DNA of 64,000 nt from Flavonifractor sp. An10 (GCF_002161215.1 NZ_NFMB01000001.1:62001-126000); one strand, 5' to 3'. Counted from the first letter of the stretch, positions 46,897 through 56,158 are shown. Numbers and translations are program-made. The notes: generated by a model not told the origin, from the sequence alone.

Positions 46897-47691
46897 ATGT
46901 CATTAGGCGAAAGGATTAAGGAGCAACGAAAAAGCTCTGGATTATCACAAGAAAAAGTGGCTGAGTTTGTCGGTGTAAGCCGACAAGCAGTAACAAAGTG
47001 GGAAACAGGTCAATCCGCCCCAAGCACAGAGAATCTTTTCAAGCTGGCAGAGATATTCGGCACGACAGTAGATATACTGTTAGCTTCCGATGAAGAAGAA
47101 AAGGACACACCGGCGGAACAGATTTACTATCTTTACAAAATGGAGCAAGAAAAGAAACGTGAAGAACGCCGTAAAAAAATAAAAAAGAATATATTTTTTA
47201 CACTGGTTGTTGCCGTTGGGTATGTCATTGTCTATCTTGTTGGACGCATTTTCGGTACAACTGGGCAGCAAACAAGTGTAATAGGGTGGCTATTTGGAGA
47301 TGATCCAGCACAGTTAAGCTATTTATATGGTTGGCTGCTACATCAAAATATATTTTGGATTGCTATGGCGGTATCCGTAATCCCTGCATTGTTTGGGAAA
47401 AAGTATTTTTCATTTACAACACTGGCAGGATTTGCGCTTGGACTACTTATTGGTGAATTAGGGGGCCAAAACCCCGCAGGAGCAGCATACGGTTACGGTC
47501 ATTACGGTTGGGCTATTTGGGGCGGTATCTTTACATTCTCCATTGTAATGGGTATTATCTTTGAAAAAATCACCAAAAGCACGATTGACTGGAAATCCAA
47601 AAAGTTATGGGTTTGGTCAGCAGTTTTCGCTATTGGTATTTTATCTATTCTGATAATTATTAGAATGAGTATGCCTACGAGCTTTGGCTAA
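46897..47691 (+). CDS. XRE-family regulator with membrane domain
   Basis: The 264-residue protein has an N-terminal XRE HTH (MSLGERIKEQRKSSGLSQEK, then FVGVSRQAVTKWETGQSAPS), a charged linker (MEQEKKREERRKKIKKN) and about five membrane helices from residue 93 to the end. Such membrane-tethered XRE proteins are common in clostridia, and their signals are mostly unknown. ATG 46897 has GGAGG 9 nt upstream. It stands alone between two element segments, in AT-rich DNA. Confidence 0.85.
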   Translation: MSLGERIKEQRKSSGLSQEKVAEFVGVSRQAVTKWETGQSAPSTENLFKLAEIFGTTVDILLASDEEEKDTPAEQIYYLYKMEQEKKREERRKKIKKNIFFTLVVAVGYVIVYLVGRIFGTTGQQTSVIGWLFGDDPAQLSYLYGWLLHQNIFWIAMAVSVIPALFGKKYFSFTTLAGFALGLLIGELGGQNPAGAAYGYGHYGWAIWGGIFTFSIVMGIIFEKITKSTIDWKSKKLWVWSAVFAIGILSILIIIRMSMPTSFG

Positions 47692-47823
47692 TTCTATATC
47701 AAAATATTCTACTTTGAATGATGTGCAATAAATATTGGAGTACTGATGATATTTGTTGCGTATAGGATCACAAAGCCGTATTTGCATTCACAATTATTTT
47801 CAACAACTCTGATTATCTCGAAA

Positions 47824-47886
47824 AAGCCTGTAAATACAAGGCTTTGATAAGGATGGTAGCAAGAAACCAGTAAAATCAAGGCTTTG
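47824..47886. repeat. Imperfect 23-nt direct repeat
   Basis: AAGCCTGTAAATACAAGG plus CTTTG at 47824-47846 recurs at 47864-47886 with four differences, 40 nt apart. It lies near the left end of the Tn1549-like gene run, where attachment sites or integrase arm sites would be expected. The remaining gap, 47692-47937, holds no gene. Confidence 0.45.
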
Positions 47887-47937
47887 TGGACAGCAACAGG
47901 CAATGCGACAATTAAAACTGAATAAGTTTACAGAGCA

Positions 47938-47969
47938 GGGATACCGTTTTCGTCAATGGTATCCCTTTT
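47938..47969 (+). terminator. First of two tandem terminators
   Basis: GGGATACC/GGTATCCC stem (47938-47945 with 47958-47965) followed by TTTT. Confidence 0.7.
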
Positions 47970-47985
47970 CTGTTGCTCCACACTG

Positions 47986-48019
47986 ACGCCATAGGTACAA
48001 AAACCTGTGGCGTTTTTTT
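47986..48019 (+). terminator. Second of two tandem terminators
   Basis: ACGCCATAGGT pairs with ACCTGTGGCGT around an AAAA loop, followed by TTTTTT. Two terminators in 80 nt shield the downstream element genes from upstream transcription. Confidence 0.85.
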
Positions 48020-48048
48020 GTGCCCATTTTTGGAAAGGAGCCGGATAG

Positions 48049-48570
48049 ATGAAACTGAATGAAGCAGAAATGAGGATGGCGTACCAGATCGAGAGTACAG
48101 ACCCGAACGCTGTCCTGAATGAAATTTATATGACCTGGCGCCTGTCAAGGAACCAGGCCACCAGGGATACGGCGGAAAGCCTCATGGCGAAGCTGCGCAC
48201 CCTGTCAAACAGCGAGTGCATGGATTTGATCCGGGAGGTCCAGGCAAATTACCGTCTGCCGGGGAAGCCCCAGACCATCGGGGAAATGCTGGCGGAGGCC
48301 AGACAGAAGTCCGGGGCACAGAAGCTGGCCGGACACGATATCATGGCCCTGGAACGGTTTGACCCGGACACCCGGCACATGATCGTCTTTGACGTCCTCT
48401 CCCATGAGTCCCCTATGGGATGGAAAGGAGAAAAAATGCGTCTGTTCCTAACCGAAGCCGGTTATGGCAAAGCCCTGGAGAACCAGGAGAAGGGATTTAT
48501 CAAGATCAGGAACCATGCGAAGGTGTGCGGGGGCGATCTGCTCTATGACCGGCGTGACCGTGAGCTGTAG
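48049..48570 (+). CDS. Conserved Tn1549-like element protein
   Basis: The 173-residue protein starts MKLNEAEMRMAYQIESTDPN behind AAAGGAG (8 nt). It has a helical first half (ATRDTAESLMAKLRTLSNSE) and a domain with RFDPDTRHMIVFDVLSHESP and GFIKIRNHAKVCGGDLLYDR. It is cytoplasmic. It occupies the position of the first gene before the replication initiator in Tn1549-type elements. No biochemical role is known to me. Confidence 0.7.
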   Translation: MKLNEAEMRMAYQIESTDPNAVLNEIYMTWRLSRNQATRDTAESLMAKLRTLSNSECMDLIREVQANYRLPGKPQTIGEMLAEARQKSGAQKLAGHDIMALERFDPDTRHMIVFDVLSHESPMGWKGEKMRLFLTEAGYGKALENQEKGFIKIRNHAKVCGGDLLYDRRDREL

Positions 48571-48741
48571 GGCTTAAAAAATGTGTCAAAAGGGGTGGAA
48601 AATCCTCTGTTTTTCCTTCTGTGGGCGGCGGTATGAAAGCCGCCCATATTCTTTCCCCTGATGGACAGGGCGGCAGATTACAGAGGGTATTTTCCGCGAA
48701 AATCAACACTTTTTCAATCCATGAGGAAGGAGGTAAACGGC

Positions 48742-49659
48742 ATGGCGGTTTTCCGTATCGAAAAGACCCGTGATTACACGGTCATGTCAAACCACCATCT
48801 GCGGAACACGGCGCTGTCCCTGAAAGCGAAAGGGCTTTTATCCCTCATGCTCTCCCTGCCGGAAGGATGGGACTATACCACAAAGGGCCTTGCCCGTATC
48901 TGCAAAGATGGCGTGGACAGTATCTGCGCCGGGGTGCGGGAGCTGGAGGAACAGGGCTATGTGATCCGGGAGCGTGTCCGGAACGCCAACGGGCAGCTTG
49001 GGGCTATCGAATACACCATCCTGGAGCAGCCCAGGCAGCCGGAACCTGAACGGGAAAAACCTGGACGGGAAAATCCAGTTCAGGCAAATCCAGTCTTGGA
49101 TAACCCTGTATTGGGAAAACCTGAACAGGGAAACCCCGCACAATTAAATACGAAAGAATCAAGTAACTATGGATCAATAACTGATTTATCAAATACGGAG
49201 CTATCAAATCCTATCCAATCAAATCCCCAGCCCCTTATGGGGCATCCCCCAGCAGGGACAGGGATGGGAACGGATGGGATGGGAGCCAGAGAGGTCTATC
49301 GTGAAATTATCCTGGACAACATCGAGTATGAGTATCTGATCCAGGATAACCACATCGACCGGGAGCAGCTGGACGAGATCGCGGAGCTGATCGTGGATAC
49401 GGTATGCTCCGCGCGAAAGACGATCCGCATTGCCGGGGATGATTACCCGGCGGAGGTGGTCAAATCCCGCTTTATGAAGCTGGACAGTTCCCATGTACGG
49501 TATGTCATGGACTGTATGCGGGACAACACCACTTATGTCCGCAACATCAAGAAGTATCTGCTGGCGGCCCTGTATAACGCTCCGTCCACCATCAGCAATT
49601 ACTATTCCTCCCTGGTACAGCATGACATGTACGGGGACGGTAAGCGAGGGAGGGGTTAA
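48742..49659 (+). CDS. Replication initiator-like protein (RepA-type N-terminus, DUF6017-like)
   Basis: The 305-residue protein opens MAVFRIEKTRDYTVMSNHHL and carries the winged-helix pattern of RepA-type initiators (LSLKAKGLLSLMLSLPEGWD, then GLARICKDGVDSICAGVREL). A Pro/Asn-rich linker with repeated NPV/GNP units (residues about 110-175) leads to a C-terminal DUF6017-like domain (YEYLIQDNHIDREQLDEIAE, SSHVRYVMDCMRDNTTYVRN). ATG 48742 has GGAGG 8 nt upstream. It probably starts replication of the excised element. PcfB follows directly. Confidence 0.85.
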   Translation: MAVFRIEKTRDYTVMSNHHLRNTALSLKAKGLLSLMLSLPEGWDYTTKGLARICKDGVDSICAGVRELEEQGYVIRERVRNANGQLGAIEYTILEQPRQPEPEREKPGRENPVQANPVLDNPVLGKPEQGNPAQLNTKESSNYGSITDLSNTELSNPIQSNPQPLMGHPPAGTGMGTDGMGAREVYREIILDNIEYEYLIQDNHIDREQLDEIAELIVDTVCSARKTIRIAGDDYPAEVVKSRFMKLDSSHVRYVMDCMRDNTTYVRNIKKYLLAALYNAPSTISNYYSSLVQHDMYGDGKRGRG

Positions 49660-50151
49660 ATGCAGGAAGAAGTAACCGGCAAAACCGTGACCCTAATCGT
49701 CAACGGGGCCAAAATGAGCGAGCAGGTGTTTGAAAAGGCGGTAAAGAAGTTCCTGGAGGAAATCCAGAAAAGCAGGCAGCCGAAAATATACCGGGGAAAG
49801 CAGACCCTCAAACAGCTGGCCTCCCAGAACGCCGGGCTTGCCAATATCGAGATCAGCGACAAGAATATCAAGGCCTTTACCCATGTGGCGAAGAAATACC
49901 ATGTGGATTTTGCCTTGAAGAAAGACACCGCCGCCGAGCAGCCCCGCTACCTGGTCTTTTTCAAGAGCCGGGACGCGGACGCCATCACGGCGGCCTTCCA
50001 GGAGTTTGCCGGCCGCAGGATGGGCCGGGAGGAAAAACCCGCCATCCGGGACCGGCTGGAGCAGGCGAAGGAACAGGCGGAGCGGAAACCGGAGCACCGG
50101 ACACTGGACCGGGAGAAAGTCAAAACCAGGGATCGGAGCGTGCAGCGATGA
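49660..50151 (+). CDS. pcfB: PcfB-family conjugation protein (DUF3801)
   Basis: The 163-residue protein matches PcfB/DUF3801: VTLIVNGAKMSEQVFEKAVK, then VDFALKKDTAAEQPRYLVFF with KSRDADAITAAFQEF, and a basic C-terminus. PcfB of pCF10 helps bring the relaxosome to the coupling protein. Its ATG follows the initiator stop directly, with GGGAGGGG as site, and its stop overlaps the VirD4 start (ATGA). Confidence 0.88.
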   Translation: MQEEVTGKTVTLIVNGAKMSEQVFEKAVKKFLEEIQKSRQPKIYRGKQTLKQLASQNAGLANIEISDKNIKAFTHVAKKYHVDFALKKDTAAEQPRYLVFFKSRDADAITAAFQEFAGRRMGREEKPAIRDRLEQAKEQAERKPEHRTLDREKVKTRDRSVQR

Positions 50152-50447
50152 ACATGAAAAAACTGATCCTGGCAAATCTCCCCTATCTGCTCTTTGTCTA
50201 TCTCTTTGACAAGATAGGCGCAGCAATACGCCTTACCCCCGGCGCAGACGCAAGCGAAAAACTCTTGCAGCTTGGTACAGGCTTTGCCGCTGCCTTTTCC
50301 AGTATCGCGCCGAGCCTGCACCCCGCCGATCTGCTTATCGGCGTTGCGGGGGCGGTCATTATCCGGCTTGCCGTTTACATGAAAGGCAAAAACGCGAAGA
50401 AATACCGAAAAGGCATGGAATACGGTTCCGCGCGTTGGAGTGCATAA
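50148..50447 (+). pseudogene. VirD4/TraG coupling protein, truncated after the membrane part
   Basis: Only the first 98 or so residues remain: MNMKKLILANLPYLLFVYLF, a second helix (HPADLLIGVAGAVIIRLAVY) and GKNAKKYRKGMEYGSARW, which in intact VirD4-type ATPases leads on to the Walker A domain. Here the frame ends two codons later at TAA 50445-50447, and a recombinase gene begins. The ATPase domain is not found anywhere in the window. Conjugation by this element cannot rely on this copy. Confidence 0.85.
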
Positions 50448-50494
50448 TCTTAAGTGTAAAGGAACTCTACATGGACGCACAGGAGGATATGCAC

Positions 50495-52468
50495 ATGAAT
50501 GATTACAACAAAATCACAGCCCTTTACTCCCGTCTTTCCGTAGGGGACGAGGACAGGGACGGCGGCGAGAGCAACAGCATACAGAACCAGAAAATCTTTT
50601 TGGAGAACTACGCCAGAGGGCAGCGGCTGACGAATATCCGGCACTACATCGACGACGATGAAAGCGGCAGATTTTTTGACCGTTCTGCCTACTCCCGCAT
50701 GATGGAGGACGTTGAAAACGGGAAAATCGGCGTTTGCATTATGAAAGACCTTACCCGCTGGGGGCGCGACTATCTCCAAGTCGGCAACGCTATGGAGATA
50801 TTCAGACGGAACAACGTGCGTTTTATCGCGGTCAACAACGGCATTGACAGCGAGAAGCCCGACACATTGGAGTTTGCGCCCTTTATCAACATCATGTCGG
50901 AGTGGTACGCAAAGGACATCAGCAAGAAAGTGAAAACGGGCATTAAGACCAAAGGCATGAGCGGAAAGCCGATTGCCACCGAAGCCCCCTACGGCTATGT
51001 CAAAGACCCGGACAACAAGGATTTTTGGATAATCGACGAGGAAGCCGCCGAGGTTGTGCGCCTTATTTTCCGTTTGTTTATCGGCGGGAAGAACCGCAAC
51101 CAAATCGCCGTATATCTGAAAAACGAGCAAATGCCGCCCCATGCCCCGCCCTCTTTCTCTGACCGCGCTACCCTATGGAACAGTGTGGAGCTTTACGAGA
51201 AAACCGGGAACGCCCAGCTTGCCAGAGAGATTGACGCAGCACTCCCCATAGAATTATCCAGAGAGGAACAGATCCGGCTTGTCCGGGAATACTGTTCCTC
51301 TCAATTTGTTTCCAGAGGAATGTGCGTTGATTTTGCCATTCACGACACCGACAGCGGCAACCCCCATTGTCATATCATGCTTACTATGCGCCCCCTTGAC
51401 GAGCGCGGCGCATGGGCGGCGAAGTCCAAAAAGGAATATGACATTGACGAGAACGGCGAGCGCATACGCTTACCAAGCGGCAGATACAAGACACACAAAG
51501 TTGACCTCACAGGCTGGAACGACAAGGGCAACGCGCTTTTATGGCGCAAGGCATGGGCGGATATTTCAAATGCCTACCTTGAACGCGCCGGACGCCCGGA
51601 GCGTATCGACCACCGCAGTAACGCCGAGCGCGGCATTGACGAGCTGCCTACCGTCCACATGGGCGTAGCGGCTTGTCAAATGGAGAAGAAAGGCATAGCC
51701 ACCGAGAAAGGCGAGCTGAACCGGAATATCCAAAAGGCAAACCGCCTTATCCGGGAAATCCGGGCGCAGATTGGAAAGCTCAAAGAATGGATTGGCGAAC
51801 TGTTCAAGGCGCGGGAAAACGCCCCGGAGCAGCCCCCGCAATCCCCCGGCCTTGCAAATCTGCTGATGAAGTATTTAAGCGTTCAGAGAGAAAAGAGCCG
51901 GAAGTATTCGCAAAGTTGGCAAAGGCAGCACGCCGCCGATGAACTGAAAACCGTTGCAAAGGCAGTAGGCTATCTTTCCGAGCATGGCATTTCCACCCTT
52001 GCGGAGCTGGACGCTACCCTTTCCTCTGTCAGCGACCAAGCCGACGCTATCCGGGCGGGCATGAAAACCGCCGAGAAGCGCATGAAAGAATTACAAAAGC
52101 TGATTGAATACGGGAAGAACTACACCGAGTACAAGCCCATTCACGACGAGCTGAAAAAGCTGAAAAATGGCTGGACGAGCAAGCGCGACAAGTACGAGGA
52201 AGCCCACCGCGCCGAGCTTACGCTATGGAACGCAGCGAGCCGCTATCTCCATGCAAATCTGCCGAAAGGGACAAAGAGCTTGCCTATCGCTGAATGGGAA
52301 AAAGAGTACGCCACCCTCAGCGGGCAGAGAACAGCGGAATATACCAAGCTGAAAGAAACCCGCGCCGAGGTTGCCGAGCTGCACAATATCCGCAAGTGCG
52401 TTGATATTGCGCTGAAAGCCGACCAGCCGGAGCAGACCCGCACCAAGCAGCACGACTTAGAACGATGA
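50495..52468 (+). CDS. Chimera: serine recombinase N-terminus fused to MobA/MobL relaxase
   Basis: The 657-residue frame has two parts. Residues 1-212 are a large serine recombinase: catalytic Ser15 in YSRLSVGDED, MKDLTRWGRDYLQVGN, and the start of the recombinase domain (APYGYVKDPDNKDFWIIDEE). From Met213 (MPPHAPPSFSDRATLWN) to the end it is a MobA/MobL (MobQ) relaxase with the metal-binding HDTDSGNPHCH at 283-293 and a long coiled C-terminus. The relaxase lacks its usual N-terminal 60-80 residues with the nicking Tyr, and the recombinase lacks its zinc ribbon and coiled coil. ATG 50495 follows AGGAGG. No stop or shift marks the joint. Confidence 0.88.
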   Translation: MNDYNKITALYSRLSVGDEDRDGGESNSIQNQKIFLENYARGQRLTNIRHYIDDDESGRFFDRSAYSRMMEDVENGKIGVCIMKDLTRWGRDYLQVGNAMEIFRRNNVRFIAVNNGIDSEKPDTLEFAPFINIMSEWYAKDISKKVKTGIKTKGMSGKPIATEAPYGYVKDPDNKDFWIIDEEAAEVVRLIFRLFIGGKNRNQIAVYLKNEQMPPHAPPSFSDRATLWNSVELYEKTGNAQLAREIDAALPIELSREEQIRLVREYCSSQFVSRGMCVDFAIHDTDSGNPHCHIMLTMRPLDERGAWAAKSKKEYDIDENGERIRLPSGRYKTHKVDLTGWNDKGNALLWRKAWADISNAYLERAGRPERIDHRSNAERGIDELPTVHMGVAACQMEKKGIATEKGELNRNIQKANRLIREIRAQIGKLKEWIGELFKARENAPEQPPQSPGLANLLMKYLSVQREKSRKYSQSWQRQHAADELKTVAKAVGYLSEHGISTLAELDATLSSVSDQADAIRAGMKTAEKRMKELQKLIEYGKNYTEYKPIHDELKKLKNGWTSKRDKYEEAHRAELTLWNAASRYLHANLPKGTKSLPIAEWEKEYATLSGQRTAEYTKLKETRAEVAELHNIRKCVDIALKADQPEQTRTKQHDLER

Positions 52469-52483
52469 AAGGAGTTGAGATTT

Positions 52484-54370
52484 TTGTACTACACCCAAGA
52501 ACAGATAGACCGGGCGAACCAAGCCGACCTTGTTTCTTTCCTGCAATCACAGGGCGAGCAGCTTACCCGCGCCGGGAATGAATACCGCTGGAAACGGCAC
52601 GACAGCCTGACCGTCCGGGGAAACAAATGGTACAGGCACAGCCAGAGCAAGGGCGGCGGCCCCGTTGATTTTGTCATGGAGTTTTTCGGCAAGAGCTTCA
52701 CCGAAGCCGTGGAACTTCTCACAGGAGAAAAGGGAGCCGCACCGCCGCCGGACAGACCTTGCCACGCGTCCCTTTCCGACTTCCGGCTACCGCCCCCAAA
52801 CAACGACAACAGAATAGCGAGGAACTACCTCACAGCAGCCCGCCGCATTGATGATGATGTGACGGGCTTTTTCTTTGCCCGCGGCGATATTTACGAGGAC
52901 GCAGCCCACCACAACGCCGTATTTGTGGGGCGGGACGAGGACGGAATACCGCGCTACGCCCACAGCAAGGGAACGGCGGGAAACTTCCGGTTTGATGTGA
53001 AAGGCAGCGACAAAGCCTTTAATTTCTGCTACCGAGGCGAGGGTGACAGGCTTTTTGTCTTTGAAGCCCCCGTTGACCTGCTCTCTTTCCTCTGCCTGTT
53101 CAAAAAGGCGTGGCAGAAGCAGAGCTATTTGTCATTGGGCGGCGTGGGAGAAAAAGCCCTGTTGCGTTTCCTCTCTGACCGCCCGAACATCAAGACCGTT
53201 TACCTCTGCCTTGACAGCGACCAAGCCGGAAACGACGCTTGCAGCCGCCTTGCGGAGCTTGTGCCGGAGGGCTTGACCGTCCACCGCCTTGTGCCGCTTC
53301 ACAAGGACTGGAACGAGGTATTGCAGCACCGGGCGGAAATCACAGACGGGAAGTATATCCGGGAAGCGGTCTACGGCTTGAAAGAGCCGCCGCAGGAAGA
53401 AACCGTCGAGATTATCCGCATGAGTGAGGTGGACACACAGACCGTTGAATGGCTATGGGAGCCGTATATCCCCTTTGGGAAAGTAACCATTGTGCAAGGC
53501 AACCCCGGCGAGGGCAAGACCACCTTTGCCCTACGCCTTGCCGCCGCCTGCACCACCGGGGGAACGCTGCCGGGAATGAAGCCCTTGCCGCCATTCCCAG
53601 TGATTTACCAGACCGCCGAGGACGGGCTGGGCGATACCGTCAAGCCCCGCTTGATAGAAGCCGAAGCCGACCTTGACCGCGTGCTTGTGATTGATGAAGC
53701 CAAGCGGGAGCTTACCCTCTCCGACGAGCGCATAGAAAAGGCAATCACGCAGAACGGGGCGCGGCTGATTATCCTTGACCCCATACAGGCGTACATGGGC
53801 GAAAAGACCGACATGAACCGGGCAAACGAAGTGCGCCCCATGTTCCGCCGCCTTGCCGATGTTGCCGAGCGTACCGGGTGCGCCGTTATCCTTATCGGGC
53901 ACTTGAACAAAGCCGCCGGAGGGCAGAGCGCATACCGGGGCTTAGGTTCTATTGACTTCCGCGCCGCAGCAAGGAGCGTCCTGCTGATCGGGCGCGTGAA
54001 GCGGGAGCCAAATGTGCGCGTTATCGTCCATGACAAATCTTCCCTTGCGCCGGAGGGCAAGCCCGTTGCCTTTTGCCTTGACCCGGAAACAGGCTTTTCA
54101 TGGATAGGCGAATACGACATAACCGCCGACGAGCTGCTATCCGGCGCGGGCGGGAACACCGCCACCAAGACCGAGCAAGCCGAGAAACTGATACTTGAGC
54201 GGCAAGCACTTGACCGGCACCGTTATCTACGGCTACCTGTGGGACGAAAAGCGGGAACACTGGCTTGTGGACGAAGAAGCCGCCGAAGTGGTACGCCGTA
54301 TCTTTTCCCTGACGATGGAGGGCTACGGCCCCTATCAAATCTCAAAGCTGCTGTCCGAGGCAAAGGTTGA
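52484..54370 (+). CDS. DUF3991/toprim primase-like protein with AAA (RepA-like) domain, C-terminus replaced
   Basis: The 628-residue protein has DUF3991 at the N-terminus (YYTQEQIDRANQADLVSFLQ, KGGGPVDFVMEFFG), a toprim domain (VFEAPVDLLSF, YLCLDSDQAG) and a RepA-type AAA ATPase with Walker A GNPGEGKTT at 339-347, LIILDPIQAYMG and VILIGHLNKA. It is likely a primase-helicase for element replication. TTG 52484 is taken as start with AAAGGAG 9 nt upstream. From about residue 571 (after TEQAEKLILE) the frame enters a recombinase gene in another phase, so the last 58 residues are foreign and the native C-terminus is lost. Confidence 0.82.
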   Translation: MYYTQEQIDRANQADLVSFLQSQGEQLTRAGNEYRWKRHDSLTVRGNKWYRHSQSKGGGPVDFVMEFFGKSFTEAVELLTGEKGAAPPPDRPCHASLSDFRLPPPNNDNRIARNYLTAARRIDDDVTGFFFARGDIYEDAAHHNAVFVGRDEDGIPRYAHSKGTAGNFRFDVKGSDKAFNFCYRGEGDRLFVFEAPVDLLSFLCLFKKAWQKQSYLSLGGVGEKALLRFLSDRPNIKTVYLCLDSDQAGNDACSRLAELVPEGLTVHRLVPLHKDWNEVLQHRAEITDGKYIREAVYGLKEPPQEETVEIIRMSEVDTQTVEWLWEPYIPFGKVTIVQGNPGEGKTTFALRLAAACTTGGTLPGMKPLPPFPVIYQTAEDGLGDTVKPRLIEAEADLDRVLVIDEAKRELTLSDERIEKAITQNGARLIILDPIQAYMGEKTDMNRANEVRPMFRRLADVAERTGCAVILIGHLNKAAGGQSAYRGLGSIDFRAAARSVLLIGRVKREPNVRVIVHDKSSLAPEGKPVAFCLDPETGFSWIGEYDITADELLSGAGGNTATKTEQAEKLILERQALDRHRYLRLPVGRKAGTLACGRRSRRSGTPYLFPDDGGLRPLSNLKAAVRGKG

Positions 54371-55625
54371 AATCCCCGCTGTCCATCTGGCACGCTTTCA
54401 AGAGGGAGTAAACAGGACGAAGCCGGTCAAAGACCCCTACGGCTGGGGATCGTCCACCATTGTGAACATCCTGAAAAAGCGGGAATACCTGGGCCACACC
54501 ATCAATTTCAAGACCCGCAAGCACTTCAAGGACAAGAAAAGCCACTATGTTGACGAAAGCGAGTGGACGATTTTCGAGAATACCCATGAGGCCATCATCG
54601 ACCAGGAAACCTTTGACAATGTGCAGCGTATCCGGGCAAATGTCAGGCGTTACCCGGACGGCTGGGGCGATGCCCACCCTCTGACCGGCCTGATGTACTG
54701 CGCCGACTGCGGCGGCAAGATGTATGTCCATCGCGTCAATAACGGCAAGCGTGACCCACAGTTTACTTGCAGCCAGTACAGCAAAATCCCATGCGGGACG
54801 CTCTGCGGTACACAGCACCGTATCCGGGCCGAAGCTGTCCTGACCTTGATAACCGATATGCTCCGGGCCATCGCGGAGTATTCCAAGAATGACCGGGCCG
54901 AGTTTATCCGCACCGTCCAGGAAACGCAGGCCGCCCAGCAGGCCGCCGACATATCCAAGAAGCGGAAACGGCTGGCCGCCGCCCAAAAGCGGGCCGGGGA
55001 ACTGGAAAAGCTGATTTGCAAAATCTATGAGGACAACGCCCTGGGCAAGCTGCCGGACGCCCGGTATGAGGCCCTGGACGCACAGTATGCCAAAGAGCAG
55101 GACGCTCTCAATGCGGAAATCACGGAACTGGAAAAGGCCGTTATCGGCTATGAGCAGAGCCGGAAATCTGCGGAGAAGTTTATTGCCTTGATTGACAAGT
55201 ATGAGAATTTCGACACGCTGACAAATACCATGCTCAACGAGTTTGTAGAGAAAATTCTTGTCCATGAACGCGCCCGCAAAGGCAGCCAGGACACCACTCA
55301 GGAGGTTGAAATCTACTTCAATTTTGTGGGCCGGTATATCCCACCCGCCTTGCAGCCGGTTCCCCTGACCCCGGAGGAACAGGAAGAACTGCGGAAGAAG
55401 GAGGAACGCAAGGACAGGCTTCACCAGAACTACTTGCGCCGCAAGGCAAATGGCAAGCAGAAGGAATGGGAAGAACGCTACAACGCCAGGCGCAAGGCAA
55501 AAATGGATGCGGCAAAGGCCGCGATCCGGGCCGAGGACATGGAGAAGGGCATTTTTACCACCGTTAGCCAGTTACCCAGGCAGGAGCCGCGCAAGGCCAC
55601 CGTATCGGCTAGCGCCGCAATTTAA
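54195..55625 (+). pseudogene. Large serine recombinase, C-terminal part only
   Basis: The 476-residue frame contains the recombinase domain (GTVIYGYLWDEKREHWLVDE, then WGSSTIVNILKKREYLGHTI), a zinc ribbon (CADCGGKMYVHR.. and CSQYSKIPCGTLC), a coiled coil (KRKRLAAAQKRAGELEKLI) and a DUF4368-like end (VEIYFNFVGRYIPP). The catalytic N-terminal domain is missing and no ribosome site is seen. Its YGYLWDEKREHW segment overlaps in function with YGYVKDPDNKDFW of the chimera upstream but differs in sequence. The two fragments therefore come from different recombinases, not one split gene. Confidence 0.85.
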
Positions 55626-55651
55626 CCATCACAGTGCAAAGGAGAATGAAC

Positions 55652-56005
55652 ATGAGCGAATTGACTTATACCCGTTGCGGAGATTACTACATCCCCGATC
55701 TGAAACTGTCCGAGCAGCCGGAGGCCCCCATCGGCAAGTATGGCCGTATGCGGCGGCGCTACCTGAAGGAACACCGCCCCGGCCTTTACACCAGCCTGAT
55801 TTTGTGCGAAAAGCTGTATCCGCACCTGTTGGAGATTGACCGGGCGGCGCGGGAGCGCATGGACGTCATGCTGCCCCGCATGATGGAGGCGGCGGGCGTG
55901 ACCGAGGATTTGAAGGCCCGTGACCCCATGCGCTGGGTGGGGCTGATAAACACATTGAAAGCGCAGGCGGAGGAAATAATTATTACAGAAATCATTATGG
56001 AGTGA
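55652..56005 (+). CDS. tnpV: TnpV-family transposon protein
   Basis: The 117-residue protein has the TnpV pattern: YTRCGDYYIPDLKLSEQPEA, IGKYGRMRRRYLKEHRPGLY and DPMRWVGLINTLKAQAEEII. TnpV follows large serine recombinases in Tn4451-like and related elements; its role in transposition is not clear. ATG 55652 has AAAGGAG 9 nt upstream, 27 nt after the recombinase fragment. Confidence 0.85.
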   Translation: MSELTYTRCGDYYIPDLKLSEQPEAPIGKYGRMRRRYLKEHRPGLYTSLILCEKLYPHLLEIDRAARERMDVMLPRMMEAAGVTEDLKARDPMRWVGLINTLKAQAEEIIITEIIME

Positions 56006-56010
56006 TGAAG

Positions 56011-56038
56011 GGTGCGGGGAATATTCTCCGCACCTTTT
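56011..56038 (+). terminator. Terminator after tnpV
   Basis: GGTGCGGGGAA pairs with TTCTCCGCACC with a 2-nt loop and one mismatch, then TTTT. Confidence 0.85.
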
Positions 56039-56103
56039 ATCAAATCGTGCTGCTTGTTGTCATTCCTGATATGCGGTAAAATATTTTTTGGGAACTTGTT
56101 TTT

Positions 56104-56136
56104 TGCGAGGTTTCTGTGACATTTGGGTGATACTCT
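56104..56136 (+). promoter_or_regulatory. Promoter with tandem 11-bp box ahead of the response regulator
   Basis: TGCGAGGTTTC (56104-56114) and TGTGACATTTG (56115-56125) stand in tandem, 5 nt before a -10-like TACTCT (56131-56136). The same spacing recurs at 57926 and 61389, which suggests that the regulator binds here and controls its own gene. Confidence 0.65.
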
Positions 56137-56158
56137 ACAAAGAAAAGGATGTGAGCGC

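Noticed and set aside
49075-49150. Repeated NPV/GNP units in the initiator protein as a possible DNA repeat array
   Set aside because: The repetition is at protein level in a Pro/Asn linker within a sound gene; the DNA units vary in length and sequence.
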